Shown piece after piece: positions 21,918-29,860 of a DNA stretch of 34,948 nucleotides. Below the pieces are notes generated by a model. It worked only from the letters and a program-made list of their open reading frames with translations, was not told the origin of the DNA and did no database searches. The position numbers and the translations under genes were made by a program. This DNA is from Chloroflexota bacterium (GTDB taxonomy: Bacteria; Chloroflexota; Anaerolineae; Anaerolineales; Villigracilaceae). Each line of letters begins with the position of its first letter. Positions within the stretch are counted from its first letter, which is position 1. The stretch is taken from positions 1 through 34,948 of the forward strand of contig JACRMH010000004.1 of assembly GCA_016219545.1 (NCBI GenBank), written 5' to 3'.

Positions 21918-22610
21918 ATGGTAATCTCCGAAGTTACTTCAATCCTTGGATTGCTTGGCAAAGCGGGCGAAATGTTCACTGCGATCAAGGAAGGACATAA
22001 AAAGAAATTTACAGAAGAGATCAAACCTCATTTTGAAAACTTCAAAAAAGTTCACGAGTCCTACAAGGAGTCGTTTTCCCGTTACAGAGACGAAATCATC
22101 AATGCCCCAAATGGAGATTGGATCCGCCCTCTGCAAGCCAGCATCGAAAAAGACAACACATTTACCGGCGACGAGCGCGCAGAACTTATCCATTTCATTC
22201 AACAACTGAAACAGACAAACAAAGACGGCACTTTACCTTTTATCGATAGCGTCTGCAATTACATCATGGATGCGAATCTAGTTGAACCGCTGGGAAAGGA
22301 AATGCACCCGAATCAAGCTCAAAGATGGCGTCAGGGATTTACCAAAACACTCGATCAAATTGCCGAGGAAAATTGGCTTATCGCCCTTGATCCAAATGCA
22401 TCACGCCCGCCCATGTCCCCGAAAGAGATTACTAAAGAACTAAAAGAAATCACCCAGAAATATCCTGTATCCCGGAAGATATCGAAACCCGATGCAACCA
22501 AAAGAGCTGTTGCATTATGGGCACTCAATGCGGCTGTAAATGCCATGCAAAATCAATACGCTGAAGTGTGCGCTGCCTATGCCGAACTAGAAACTGAACT
22601 GACCAAATAA
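21918..22610 (+). CDS. Uncharacterised 230-aa helical protein
   Basis: 230 residues from ATG 21918 with a perfect AGGAGG (21906-21911) six bases upstream, which argues for real expression. The sequence looks almost entirely alpha-helical and charged: EGHKKKFTEEIKPHFENFKK near the N-terminus, TKELKEITQKY in the last third, and an Ala/Asn-rich end (ALWALNAAVNAMQNQYAEV). There is no signal peptide, membrane segment or catalytic motif that I recognise. It is flanked on both sides by decayed ends of another gene type, suggesting insertion into or replacement of an older locus. Confidence 0.7.
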   Translation: MVISEVTSILGLLGKAGEMFTAIKEGHKKKFTEEIKPHFENFKKVHESYKESFSRYRDEIINAPNGDWIRPLQASIEKDNTFTGDERAELIHFIQQLKQTNKDGTLPFIDSVCNYIMDANLVEPLGKEMHPNQAQRWRQGFTKTLDQIAEENWLIALDPNASRPPMSPKEITKELKEITQKYPVSRKISKPDATKRAVALWALNAAVNAMQNQYAEVCAAYAELETELTK

Positions 22611-22659
22611 ACTGCACCAACACCTGTTTTGAATGGTTGTAACCTTGGACCCTTCGAGA

Positions 22660-22735
22660 GGCTGTCCTTGCGAGTGTGGTGGCGCAGGTCGAGGGGCCGT
22701 TTGAGAGTCTGCTGGCGAAGGCATTCGAGACCTGA
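22660..22735 (+). pseudogene. Second relic of the same coding 3' end (VEGPFESLLAKAFET)
   Basis: The frame ending at TGA 22733-22735 reads AVLASVVAQVEGPFESLLAK then AFET. Over 42 bases it matches the 21779-21820 relic at 30 positions. Eight of the 12 differences are synonymous or conservative at the codon level, as expected for old coding sequence and not for random repeats. Confidence 0.35.
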
Positions 22736-22840
22736 CAGGTTTCCGCGAGAGGCTTGTGATCAGAGTCTCATGTCCGCGCATGGGTTGCGACGGGTGGGTG
22801 TCACGGTGACGTGTGCCCATAAGGGTGAACCTGTCAGGTC
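22729..22840. repeat. Inverted repeat with perfect 13-bp ends (GACCTGACAGGTT)
   Basis: GACCTGACAGGTT (22729-22741) and AACCTGTCAGGTC (22828-22840) bound a 112-base segment without a gene. The CAGACCTGACAGGTT-type end is familiar from other Chloroflexota intergenic repeats. The left end overlaps the stop of the relic just upstream. Confidence 0.7.
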
Positions 22841-22865
22841 TGGATTTGATAAATAAGGAGTAATC

Positions 22866-23249
22866 ATGGGAACCACTTATTTCATATTTTGTTTCATCGG
22901 GTCAATTCTTCTCGTCGGTATGGTTTTCCTTTCATTTTCCATTCGTATTGTGCGGGAAGATGCGCGCCTGACCGTCTACCGCCTTGGGCGTCTTATCGGC
23001 GACAAGGGACCTGGAATCGTCCTGCTCATTCCGCTGATCGACAGAGGGGTGATCAAACAACTGGGCGATCCAAATGAAACGCCCAGCCGCAAGTATGTGG
23101 GTGCAGTAGGGGAGACGCTCAGCACTGTCTTTCGGGATGGAAAAGTTTTGTTTTCGAGCGGGGAGTGGGATGCTGTCAGTCAGACACCTATAGCATCGGG
23201 ACGGCGTGTGCGCGTGGTTCGGATGCTCCTGGAAGTTGAAGAAGAATAG
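22866..23249 (+). CDS. Small stomatin-stub / NfeD-like fusion membrane protein
   Basis: 127 residues, AAGGAG just upstream of ATG 22866. One N-terminal membrane helix (YFIFCFIGSILLVGMVFLSF) is followed by about 40 residues that read like the start of an SPFH/stomatin domain (VREDARLTVYRLGRLIG, GPGIVLLIPLIDR). The next 50 residues resemble the NfeD C-terminal OB fold (GAVGETLSTVFRDGKVLF, GEWDAVSQTPIASGRRVRVV). NfeD and SPFH proteins are normally separate, neighbouring genes forming a membrane complex; here most of the SPFH domain is missing and the two ends are joined. It is either a genuine minimal fusion or the product of an internal deletion; the open frame and ribosome site favour a functional gene. 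Confidence 0.7.
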   Translation: MGTTYFIFCFIGSILLVGMVFLSFSIRIVREDARLTVYRLGRLIGDKGPGIVLLIPLIDRGVIKQLGDPNETPSRKYVGAVGETLSTVFRDGKVLFSSGEWDAVSQTPIASGRRVRVVRMLLEVEEE

Positions 23250-23277
23250 GATGCCGCCCCTGCGATCCGGTACGTTG

Positions 23278-23499
23278 TTACATCTTCAAATACTTCAACA
23301 ACTCATAAACCACCGTCGCCGGCCAGACGATTCCCTTGAGAAATCCCAGCAGGACCATCCAGAATGTAGTGGCTTGGCCTATGAAATAAACCCACGCGCC
23401 GATCAAGCCAAACCCATAGACGGCATCTGAACCGCCTCCCCGATAGTACCTTCTTTGCTTCCGAACTTCCGGTTCATTCGAATTTGATTCTGTAGTCAT
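23278..23499 (-). CDS. Small conserved membrane protein
   Basis: 73 residues from ATG 23499, with AGGAG at 23510-23506. After a hydrophilic N-terminus with Arg/Tyr/Gly (RKQRRYYRGGGSDAVYG) come two closely spaced hydrophobic stretches (FGLIGAWVYFIGQATTFWMV and LLGFLKGIVWPATVVYELLKYL). Proteins with this GLIGAxVYFIxxATTFW...KxIVWPAxxVYxLL pattern occur widely as hypotheticals; I know no function. It converges with the stomatin-stub gene. Confidence 0.75.
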   Translation of the reverse strand: MTTESNSNEPEVRKQRRYYRGGGSDAVYGFGLIGAWVYFIGQATTFWMVLLGFLKGIVWPATVVYELLKYLKM

Positions 23500-23517
23500 T
23501 TTGTTCTCCTTTTATAT

Positions 23518-23642
23518 TAGACCTCTTGCAAAAGTCAAATCGTAGAGATGTCGAAAGCGGACGTTAGAGAACGTCCGCTACACAAAATATAATTTTTTCT
23601 GTGTAGTAGTGCGCTCTCTAGCGCACTTATGCAAGAGGTCTA
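23518..23642. mobile_element. 125-bp MITE with perfect 13-bp terminal repeats
   Basis: TAGACCTCTTGCA (23518-23530) and TGCAAGAGGTCTA (23630-23642) are exact complements; the outer TA on each side is probably the target duplication, giving an 11-base GACCTCTTGCA end. Three nested hairpins fill the inside: AGCGGACGTT/AACGTCCGCT (23556-23579), CTACACA/TGTGTAG (23578-23606) and AGTGCGCT/AGCGCACT (23608-23627). It has no open frame. TA targets with this kind of end suggest an IS5-like parent transposase, which is not in the window. Confidence 0.85.
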
Positions 23643-23710
23643 TTCTCATTTGTTATTGCAATATACGTTATTCATTCGACCATGGTTGTGTTATTCAGTA
23701 AAATAGAGTC

Positions 23711-23719
23711 TGATATACT
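23711..23719 (+). promoter_or_regulatory. Extended -10 promoter of the DUF2298 gene
   Basis: TGATATACT fits an extended -10 (TGN-TATACT). It lies 55 bases ahead of the gene start at 23774 and just downstream of the MITE. No good -35 box is present. Confidence 0.4.
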
Positions 23720-23773
23720 CAGAAAATCGAATGACCACCCACAAATAAAATAAAACTTGCATAGGTATTATTT

Positions 23774-26700
23774 ATGACCCAAAAAACTTCGTTACCTATT
23801 GATCTAAATACCGCCGACGAAAGCACGCTGGTCGAAGGCCTGCAAATTTCAGCGAGGCTTGCAAAGCGGATCATTGCCCTGCGTCCCTATGCTTCGGCGG
23901 AGGAGATCAATAAAGTTTGGGGGATCGAGCCGGCCGAGTTACAGCGCATCCTGCCGCTGGTAAAGGTCAGCGGGCAGAATAAAATCCTGTCAGATATTGT
24001 CACAAGGCTAGTGGGCGAGCGCGAACCCAAAGCAAGCCCAAAGCCATTGGAACAGAAACAACCCGCGCTGAGTCTGACCGAGGAAATTCGTCCCCGTCCC
24101 CTCAAAGAAAAAGTATCCTGGAAGGTGAACCTTCTTCTTGTGTTGATATTACTTGCCGGCGCTTTTTTCCGTTTCACCGGGTTGAACTGGGACGACAACC
24201 ATCATCAGCACCCTGACGAGAGATTCATTTCAATGGTCGCGGACCAGATCAGATGGAGCGGGGTTGAACAATATTTAGACTCCGGGATCAGCCCATTAAA
24301 TCCACTGCGCTTTGGTTCCTATACCTACGGAATGTTCCCCTTATTTTTCACGCGCGCGGTCGCCGAGTGGCTGGGGATGACCAATTATGATTCCATCACG
24401 CTGGCCGGCAGGGCGATCTCCGGTCTGTTCGACCTGTTGGCAGTTTGGATGCTCTACCTTTTGGCGACGCGCTTATACAACCGGCGCGTTGGCTTGCTCG
24501 CGGCGGCGCTGGGAGCGGCGGCTGTTCTGCCGATACAACTCTCGCATTATTTTGCAGTGGATTCTTTTTCGACGGTGTTCGTCATCGCCGGATTTTATTT
24601 TGCCCTGCAGGCGATCCCGATTCACAGCGCCGATGAAAAAATATACGCCTCAAACCTGACCTCGTTTGGGCTCTTCGGCTTCATCATTGGTTTGGCTGGG
24701 GCATGTAAGGTCAACACCCTGCCCGTTTTCGGCATCATTATTCTGGCGGGCATCGCCTACCTCATCGCCGAGTGGAAGAAACCAAAATTTACAACAGCGC
24801 TCATCATTATTTTGGTGGGTTGGATCCTGGCGGCCTTTACTGCCTTCATTGCTTTTAGAATTTTCCAACCCTACGCATTTTCGGGCCCCGAATTCTTCAG
24901 CCTGACCCTTAACGAAAAATGGCTGAGGGTCATGAAGGAAGTTATCAATCAAGTAGGCGGCAATTCTGACTGGCCTCCGAATACGCACTGGACGAACCGC
25001 CCGGCCACGTATGCGTTTACGAATATGGTCGTTTGGGGCTTGGGAATTCCGCTCGGACTGGCGGGCTGGCTCGGCTGGGCATGGGCGGCCAAAAAGTTGT
25101 GGAACGGCGAATGGCACAGCCATTTACTGCCGCTGGTTTGGGTGGGTGGATATTTCATCTGGCAGAACGTGCAGTTCTGGCGTTATATGCGCTACTTCCT
25201 GCCGATCTATCCCTTTATCATTTTATTCGCCGCCTGGGCCTTGATGGAAATTTACGATCAAACCCGCGAGGGCCGCGCGCGTCTATCGTCCAATGGAATG
25301 AAGCTTGCCCTGCAAATCTCCGATTGGAGATTCACCTGGAAAGGCGCGGCGGGACTGGCTCTTCTTGGAATAACGCTGATCGGGACTTACATTTATGCTC
25401 TTGCTTTTATTCAGATCTACACCCATCCCATCACGCGCGTTGCCGCTTCCGAGTGGATGCTTGAAAATATATCCGCGCCTCTCAATGTGATCGTCCAATC
25501 GCCGCAGGGGAATCACTCCTACCCTGTGGCTGTCGGCAACAACCAGACGGTTGAACCCGGCAATACCGGGTCTGCCAATATTTATGTCCTTCAATATGGA
25601 ACCGCATCCAGCATCACCACAGCGGATGTCCGTCAGGTGGGAGTCAGTTTCTACTTCAAGTTGACAAGGGATGCAGAAGGCAATGACGTTATCACACAAG
25701 GACGTCTGACAATCGATGATAACGATCAAACCCAGCAGCATTTGATCCCTTACGGTGACATCAATCTGGATCAAGGTACAACTTATTACTTCCATTACAA
25801 GATACAAAGTAGCAGTCAATTTTCCATCTCGAATGTCATGCTGCGTCATGTGGATGAGAGTCTGCCGGCCCTGTTCGTGGATCTGAATCTGCAATCCCAG
25901 TCGGGCAGTCTGCAAGGTTCCGTGCCGGTCATGCCGCAGGAGACTCTGGTCTTAAACCGGCTTGATATCAAGAATTTTCAGCAGACCTTTGTCCCGTCCG
26001 AAACTACTTTAAAGGTAACTATTTTTAAAGAGGAAGACACCAATACACCTCTGGTGGAAACTTCGCAAACGCTTGTGTTTTCAAAGCCGGGGCTTCGGCT
26101 CTCGCCTACTTTTAAATTCTCGCCCATCGAGTTGTTAGGGGATAAAACGTATCAGGTCCGCTATGAGATCACGGATGGGTATCCGCTCCATTTGTTTGGC
26201 GAATCCTTTACTCTTGAAACTTCATGGGATGATGCACTGCCGTTGAATATCAACCGCTATGATGTTCAAGGCGGAATTTTCATGCCAATGAATCTTGAAC
26301 TCTACGAACCGGATACTCCCGAAAAACGGGAGGCTATGATCCAGACGCTGGCAGATAGCGAATATATTGTCATCCCGTCCAATCGCGCCTACGATGCCAT
26401 GCCCCGTCTGCCGTTGCGTTATCCACTGGCTTTGAAATATTATCAAGCCTTGTTTGATTGCGAATGCAGCGGGGATGCCCTGGAGAACCGCGCTTATGGA
26501 CTTGAAGCGCCGTTCAAGAGTCCGCTCGGCTTTGAGTTGGTTGCCACATTTGAAAATCCGCCTGCGTTGGGTTTCCTGAGATTCCCCGACCAGTCAGCCG
26601 ATGAATCTTTTACGGTGTACGATCATCCCAAGGTCTTGATATTCAAGAAGTCGCAGGATTTTTCCATTGAAAAGGTCAGGGCTCTTTTGAACAGCGTGGA

Positions 26701-29347
26701 CTTGAGTCAAGTCCTTTACCAAAACCCATCGCAATATACGAAAGCCCCTACTGCCATGCGCCTGCCCGTTGACCGTCTTGAAGCTCAACGAAACAGCACT
26801 GACTGGTCTGCGATATTTAACCGATATTCATCGCTCAATACTAATCCTGCCCTGGGTGGCGCGGCCTGGTATCTCCTGCTTTTCCTGCTGGGGTTGATCG
26901 TATTCCCTATTGTCTACAATATTTTTTCATGGCTGCCAGACCGTGGTTATCCATTGATGCGCATGGCGGGGTTACTGGTTATCACCTGGCTGGTGTGGAT
27001 GCTCGGCAGTTTTAAAGTCCTGCAATTTACACAATTGACCATTTGGCTGTGCATTGGGTTGGTTTTGCTTCTCAATGCGGTATTGGCATATCGCCAGCGA
27101 GAAGCGTTAGCCAAATATTTTTCCTCGAACTGGAAGCATATCCTAGGAGTGGAAGCGATCTTCCTGGCGCTCTTTCTGCTTAGCCTTTCCATTCGCCTCG
27201 GCAACCCGGATCTATGGAATCCCTGGCTGGGTGGTGAAAAGCCAATGGACTTTTCATTCTTGAACGCAGTTCTCAAGGCTGCCTATTTCCCGCCTGAACA
27301 TCCATGGTTCGCTGACCATTACATCAACTATTATTATTACGGCTACATCATAGCAGCCATCCCAACTAAATTGCTCGGCATCCTTCCCTCGATTGCCTAC
27401 AACTTGATCCTGCCTGCCTGGTTTGCGATGACGGGTATTGGTGTCTTCTCGGTTGGATTCAATTTGGTCGCGGGGTTTTATAAGAAGCGGGATGAAACCG
27501 GATCAGACCCAGCTGAAGCAGGGTCATCTCTCGAGGAGAAGGGTCAAAACTTTGACAAGGCCCTTCCTTATCTGGCAGGCGCGTTTGCATTGATCGCTGT
27601 CATGCTTTTAGGAAATTTATTTGAAGTACGCCTTTTATGGAAATATCTGCCGGAAGTATCCATATCCGGCCCGAATACATCTTCTCCGTATGAACATATA
27701 AGGGCTGTGGTCGGTGGCGCGGTTCGGGTCCTGACCGGGGAAACGGCCCTCCCTGGAAATAATGGACGCTGGTATTTTGAAGCATCCCGTCCAATTCTTC
27801 CAGAGGGACCGGATACTCCGATAGCGGAATTCCCCTATTTCACTTTCTTATATGGCGACATGCATCCGCATTTGCTGGCGATGCCAATTTATGCGCTGGC
27901 GCTGGGTTGGTTATTGAATTTATTGTTGTCGCCTGCCTCCCGTAAAAAATGGACAAGCCTGATCCCGGGCTTGATCGCGGCCGGGCTGATCTTCGGCAGT
28001 TTCCGCGCGGTCCATACCTGGGACTTCCCGACCTTCGTTGGCTTGGGCGTTCTGGTTATTTTTTGGGATGCCTTCCGCACCAAAACAGACTCCATCAAAG
28101 AGACCGTTCAAACCATTGTCATTCATGAGGTCGCATTTATAGGGATCGTCATTGCCTTCTATTGGCCTTTTACGCAATGGTTCAAGACAGGCTACGCTTC
28201 GGTTGAAATTTGGAACGGCGCCAGGACGCCTTTGAAGGATTATTTCTTCGTATTCGGACTGCCCCTCTTTTTGATGCTCAGCCTTCTGATCCGCAACTAC
28301 TATGCCGACCTGTGGGATGGATACCAGAATTGGAAGATCGCTGTAAGACAGCGCTTCTTAAATATATTTAAATGGCAGTACTTGAAATGGTATTTGATCA
28401 CTCCGATATCCATCTTTATTTTGACCGTCCTTTGGATATTGGATTATCAACTCATATCTTTTGGCATCCTGTTTTTGATGATCCTGGCCTATCTCGTTTT
28501 TCTTAGGCGCGAAATGCCGGCGTTTCAACGGATTACTTGGTTGTTGTTCGGACTAGGCATTTCCATCACCCTCTTTGTTGAAATATTTGTATTGAAGGGC
28601 GATGTCGGCCGTATGAATACGGTATTCCGTTTTTATATGCAAGCCTGGTTCATTTTCGGTTTGGCCGCAAGCCTTGCCCTGGTGGATCTACTGGCAGGGC
28701 TGGAAGACTGGAAACATTGGACCAAATACGCATGGGGATTGATCCTGATCGTGTTGGTCTTGTGTGCGGACAGTTATCCATTGATCGCCACAAAAAAGAA
28801 AATTGCAGACACCTGGCCGGGTATTCAAAACCCGTCTCAAACGACGGATGGCGCGTTGTTTATGATGGGCGATACGCAAAATCTGAATCCCGCCATTTAT
28901 GACGATAATGGCCGCCTGCTAAACCTGAGCCGCGACTATGCTGCAATTCTGTATATGCAGGATCACATTGCCGGCTCGCCTGTCATCGTGGAAGGCCACA
29001 CGGACGAATATCGCTGGGGCTCGCGCTTCTCGATCTATACCGGTCTGCCCTCTGTGGTGGGCTGGAGCTGGCATGTCCGACAACACAACTCGCTGTTGGA
29101 TGGCGCCATCATTGACCGTCTGATTGACAGCGTCAATACTTTCTATAATACAAATGATATTCAAGCGGCCGGGCAGTTTTTGGACAGATATCAGGTTCAA
29201 TATATTATCCTCGGCGACCTTGAGCGCAGTTATTACAACGCCGATGGGATCAATAAATTCCAGGAAATGGTCAACCAGGGGACTCTGAAGATCGTGTTTG
29301 GAGATAACAGTCCCAATACAACCACGATATTTGAAGTGGTGAAATAA
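23774..29347 (+). CDS. DUF2298 (Chlor_Arch_YYY) giant membrane glycosyltransferase-like protein with N-terminal HhH
   Basis: 1857 residues. Residues about 6-66 form a ComEA-like helix-hairpin-helix (IDLNTADESTLVEGL, ARLAKRIIALRPY). A first multi-membrane block follows (about 113-580) of the GT39/PMT type, with HPDERF near 147-152 in the first extracytoplasmic loop. A soluble beta-rich region lies at about 580-1020. A second membrane block (about 1025-1750) carries the DUF2298 core: GNPDLWNPWLGGEKPMDF, WFADHYINYYYYGY and YFTFLYGDMHPHL. A soluble C-terminal domain ends the protein (EGHTDEYRWGSRFSIYTGLPSVVGW-type region). Both halves look like lipid-linked-sugar glycosyltransferases fused in one chain, acting on the outer face of the membrane. 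The acceptor is unknown. Confidence 0.9.
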   Translation: MTQKTSLPIDLNTADESTLVEGLQISARLAKRIIALRPYASAEEINKVWGIEPAELQRILPLVKVSGQNKILSDIVTRLVGEREPKASPKPLEQKQPALSLTEEIRPRPLKEKVSWKVNLLLVLILLAGAFFRFTGLNWDDNHHQHPDERFISMVADQIRWSGVEQYLDSGISPLNPLRFGSYTYGMFPLFFTRAVAEWLGMTNYDSITLAGRAISGLFDLLAVWMLYLLATRLYNRRVGLLAAALGAAAVLPIQLSHYFAVDSFSTVFVIAGFYFALQAIPIHSADEKIYASNLTSFGLFGFIIGLAGACKVNTLPVFGIIILAGIAYLIAEWKKPKFTTALIIILVGWILAAFTAFIAFRIFQPYAFSGPEFFSLTLNEKWLRVMKEVINQVGGNSDWPPNTHWTNRPATYAFTNMVVWGLGIPLGLAGWLGWAWAAKKLWNGEWHSHLLPLVWVGGYFIWQNVQFWRYMRYFLPIYPFIILFAAWALMEIYDQTREGRARLSSNGMKLALQISDWRFTWKGAAGLALLGITLIGTYIYALAFIQIYTHPITRVAASEWMLENISAPLNVIVQSPQGNHSYPVAVGNNQTVEPGNTGSANIYVLQYGTASSITTADVRQVGVSFYFKLTRDAEGNDVITQGRLTIDDNDQTQQHLIPYGDINLDQGTTYYFHYKIQSSSQFSISNVMLRHVDESLPALFVDLNLQSQSGSLQGSVPVMPQETLVLNRLDIKNFQQTFVPSETTLKVTIFKEEDTNTPLVETSQTLVFSKPGLRLSPTFKFSPIELLGDKTYQVRYEITDGYPLHLFGESFTLETSWDDALPLNINRYDVQGGIFMPMNLELYEPDTPEKREAMIQTLADSEYIVIPSNRAYDAMPRLPLRYPLALKYYQALFDCECSGDALENRAYGLEAPFKSPLGFELVATFENPPALGFLRFPDQSADESFTVYDHPKVLIFKKSQDFSIEKVRALLNSVDLSQVLYQNPSQYTKAPTAMRLPVDRLEAQRNSTDWSAIFNRYSSLNTNPALGGAAWYLLLFLLGLIVFPIVYNIFSWLPDRGYPLMRMAGLLVITWLVWMLGSFKVLQFTQLTIWLCIGLVLLLNAVLAYRQREALAKYFSSNWKHILGVEAIFLALFLLSLSIRLGNPDLWNPWLGGEKPMDFSFLNAVLKAAYFPPEHPWFADHYINYYYYGYIIAAIPTKLLGILPSIAYNLILPAWFAMTGIGVFSVGFNLVAGFYKKRDETGSDPAEAGSSLEEKGQNFDKALPYLAGAFALIAVMLLGNLFEVRLLWKYLPEVSISGPNTSSPYEHIRAVVGGAVRVLTGETALPGNNGRWYFEASRPILPEGPDTPIAEFPYFTFLYGDMHPHLLAMPIYALALGWLLNLLLSPASRKKWTSLIPGLIAAGLIFGSFRAVHTWDFPTFVGLGVLVIFWDAFRTKTDSIKETVQTIVIHEVAFIGIVIAFYWPFTQWFKTGYASVEIWNGARTPLKDYFFVFGLPLFLMLSLLIRNYYADLWDGYQNWKIAVRQRFLNIFKWQYLKWYLITPISIFILTVLWILDYQLISFGILFLMILAYLVFLRREMPAFQRITWLLFGLGISITLFVEIFVLKGDVGRMNTVFRFYMQAWFIFGLAASLALVDLLAGLEDWKHWTKYAWGLILIVLVLCADSYPLIATKKKIADTWPGIQNPSQTTDGALFMMGDTQNLNPAIYDDNGRLLNLSRDYAAILYMQDHIAGSPVIVEGHTDEYRWGSRFSIYTGLPSVVGWSWHVRQHNSLLDGAIIDRLIDSVNTFYNTNDIQAAGQFLDRYQVQYIILGDLERSYYNADGINKFQEMVNQGTLKIVFGDNSPNTTTIFEVVK

Positions 29348-29356
29348 AAGAATGAT

Positions 29357-29396
29357 CCGCCCCATGCCAGAATTCACAGGCTCTGGTGTGGGGCGG
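29357..29396 (+). terminator. Hairpin after the DUF2298 gene
   Basis: CCGCCCC (29357-29363) with CCAG pairs with CTGG and GGGGCGG (29390-29396). It lies ten bases after the stop. There is no clear T run, so it is a weak terminator call. Confidence 0.4.
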
Positions 29397-29444
29397 ACGT
29401 TCAAATTTAGGAGTGGATAATTAAGTGGGCTCGCCATAAGAATT

Positions 29445-29514
29445 ACCACGGAGCGCACAGAGATCACAGAGAAAACCTCTAAAAAATCTCAGTGGATTCC
29501 GTGCTCTCAGTGGT
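29445..29514. repeat. Degenerate inverted repeat (ACCACGGAG...CAGTGGT)
   Basis: The left arm ACCACGGAGCGCACAGAG matches the complement of the right arm ending GTGCTCTCAGTGGT over about 28 bases with several mismatches. The ACCACGGAG/CACAGAG wording is that of a well-known class of dispersed intergenic repeats in environmental bacteria. No gene lies here. Confidence 0.65.
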
Positions 29515-29583
29515 GAAGAAGAATTTCCCCCCACTTGCTCAAAAAACAAAACGCCCATATAATACGGCTCGCAGTTGGTTTTT

Positions 29584-29655
29584 GCGGGAGTCGCCAAGTG
29601 GTAAGGCATCAGCCTTCCAAGCTGATATTCGAGGGTTCGAATCCCTTCTCCCGCT
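29584..29655 (+). tRNA. tRNA-Gly (anticodon TCC)
   Basis: The acceptor stem GCGGGAG (29584-29590) pairs with CTCCCGC (29648-29654), and T at 29655 is the discriminator. The anticodon stem TCAGC/GCTGA closes the loop CTTCCAA with anticodon TCC at 29616-29618. The T arm is GAGGG-TTCGAAT-CCCTT. CCA is not encoded. It reads GGA codons (and others by wobble). Confidence 0.95.
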
Positions 29656-29661
29656 CTGATG

Positions 29662-29720
29662 AGTGTTCCGGTGTCAGGTGATTTGGTGTCAGGTTGCCTG
29701 ACACGTGACACAGGAACACT
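29662..29720. repeat. Palindromic repeat between the two tRNA genes
   Basis: The outer arms AGTGTTCC (29662-29669) and GGAACACT (29713-29720) enclose GTGTCAGG (29686-29693), three bases, CCTGACAC (29697-29704). The word GTGTCAGG also occurs directly repeated within the left half. It fills nearly the whole spacer of the tRNA pair. Confidence 0.8.
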
Positions 29721-29730
29721 TGGCACTTAA

Positions 29731-29803
29731 GGGCCCGTGGCGCAGCGGTTAGCGCAGGCGACTCATAATCGCTTGGTCGCAGGTTCGAATCCTGCCGGGC
29801 CCA
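29731..29803 (+). tRNA. tRNA-Ile2 (anticodon CAT, lysidine type)
   Basis: The acceptor stem GGGCCCG (29731-29737) pairs with CGGGCCC (29796-29802), with discriminator A at 29803. The anticodon loop is CTCATAA with CAT at 29764-29766. The anticodon arm AGGCGACTCATAATCGCTTG is, from memory, the same as that of E. coli ileX and differs from elongator tRNA-Met. It should be modified by TilS to read AUA codons. The T arm is GCAGG-TTCGAAT-CCTGC. CCA is not encoded. Confidence 0.88.
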
Positions 29804-29822
29804 CAATTTATTAACATGTAAC

Positions 29823-29855
29823 AAAAAAGGACTCAGCAATTGCCGAGTCCTTTTT
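29823..29855. terminator. Bidirectional terminator between the tRNAs and the phosphatase gene
   Basis: AAAAAGGACTC (29824-29834) and GAGTCCTTTTT (29845-29855), with a further GCA/TGC pairing in the loop. A and T tracts on both sides let it serve the tRNA transcript on plus and the phosphatase gene (stop at 29861) on minus. Confidence 0.92.
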
Positions 29856-29860
29856 GCTTC

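Noticed and set aside
29421..29839. Two minus-strand frames across the tRNA genes
   Set aside because: They are antisense translations of tRNA sequence (the well-known spurious SNLRPSDYESPAL type), not proteins.
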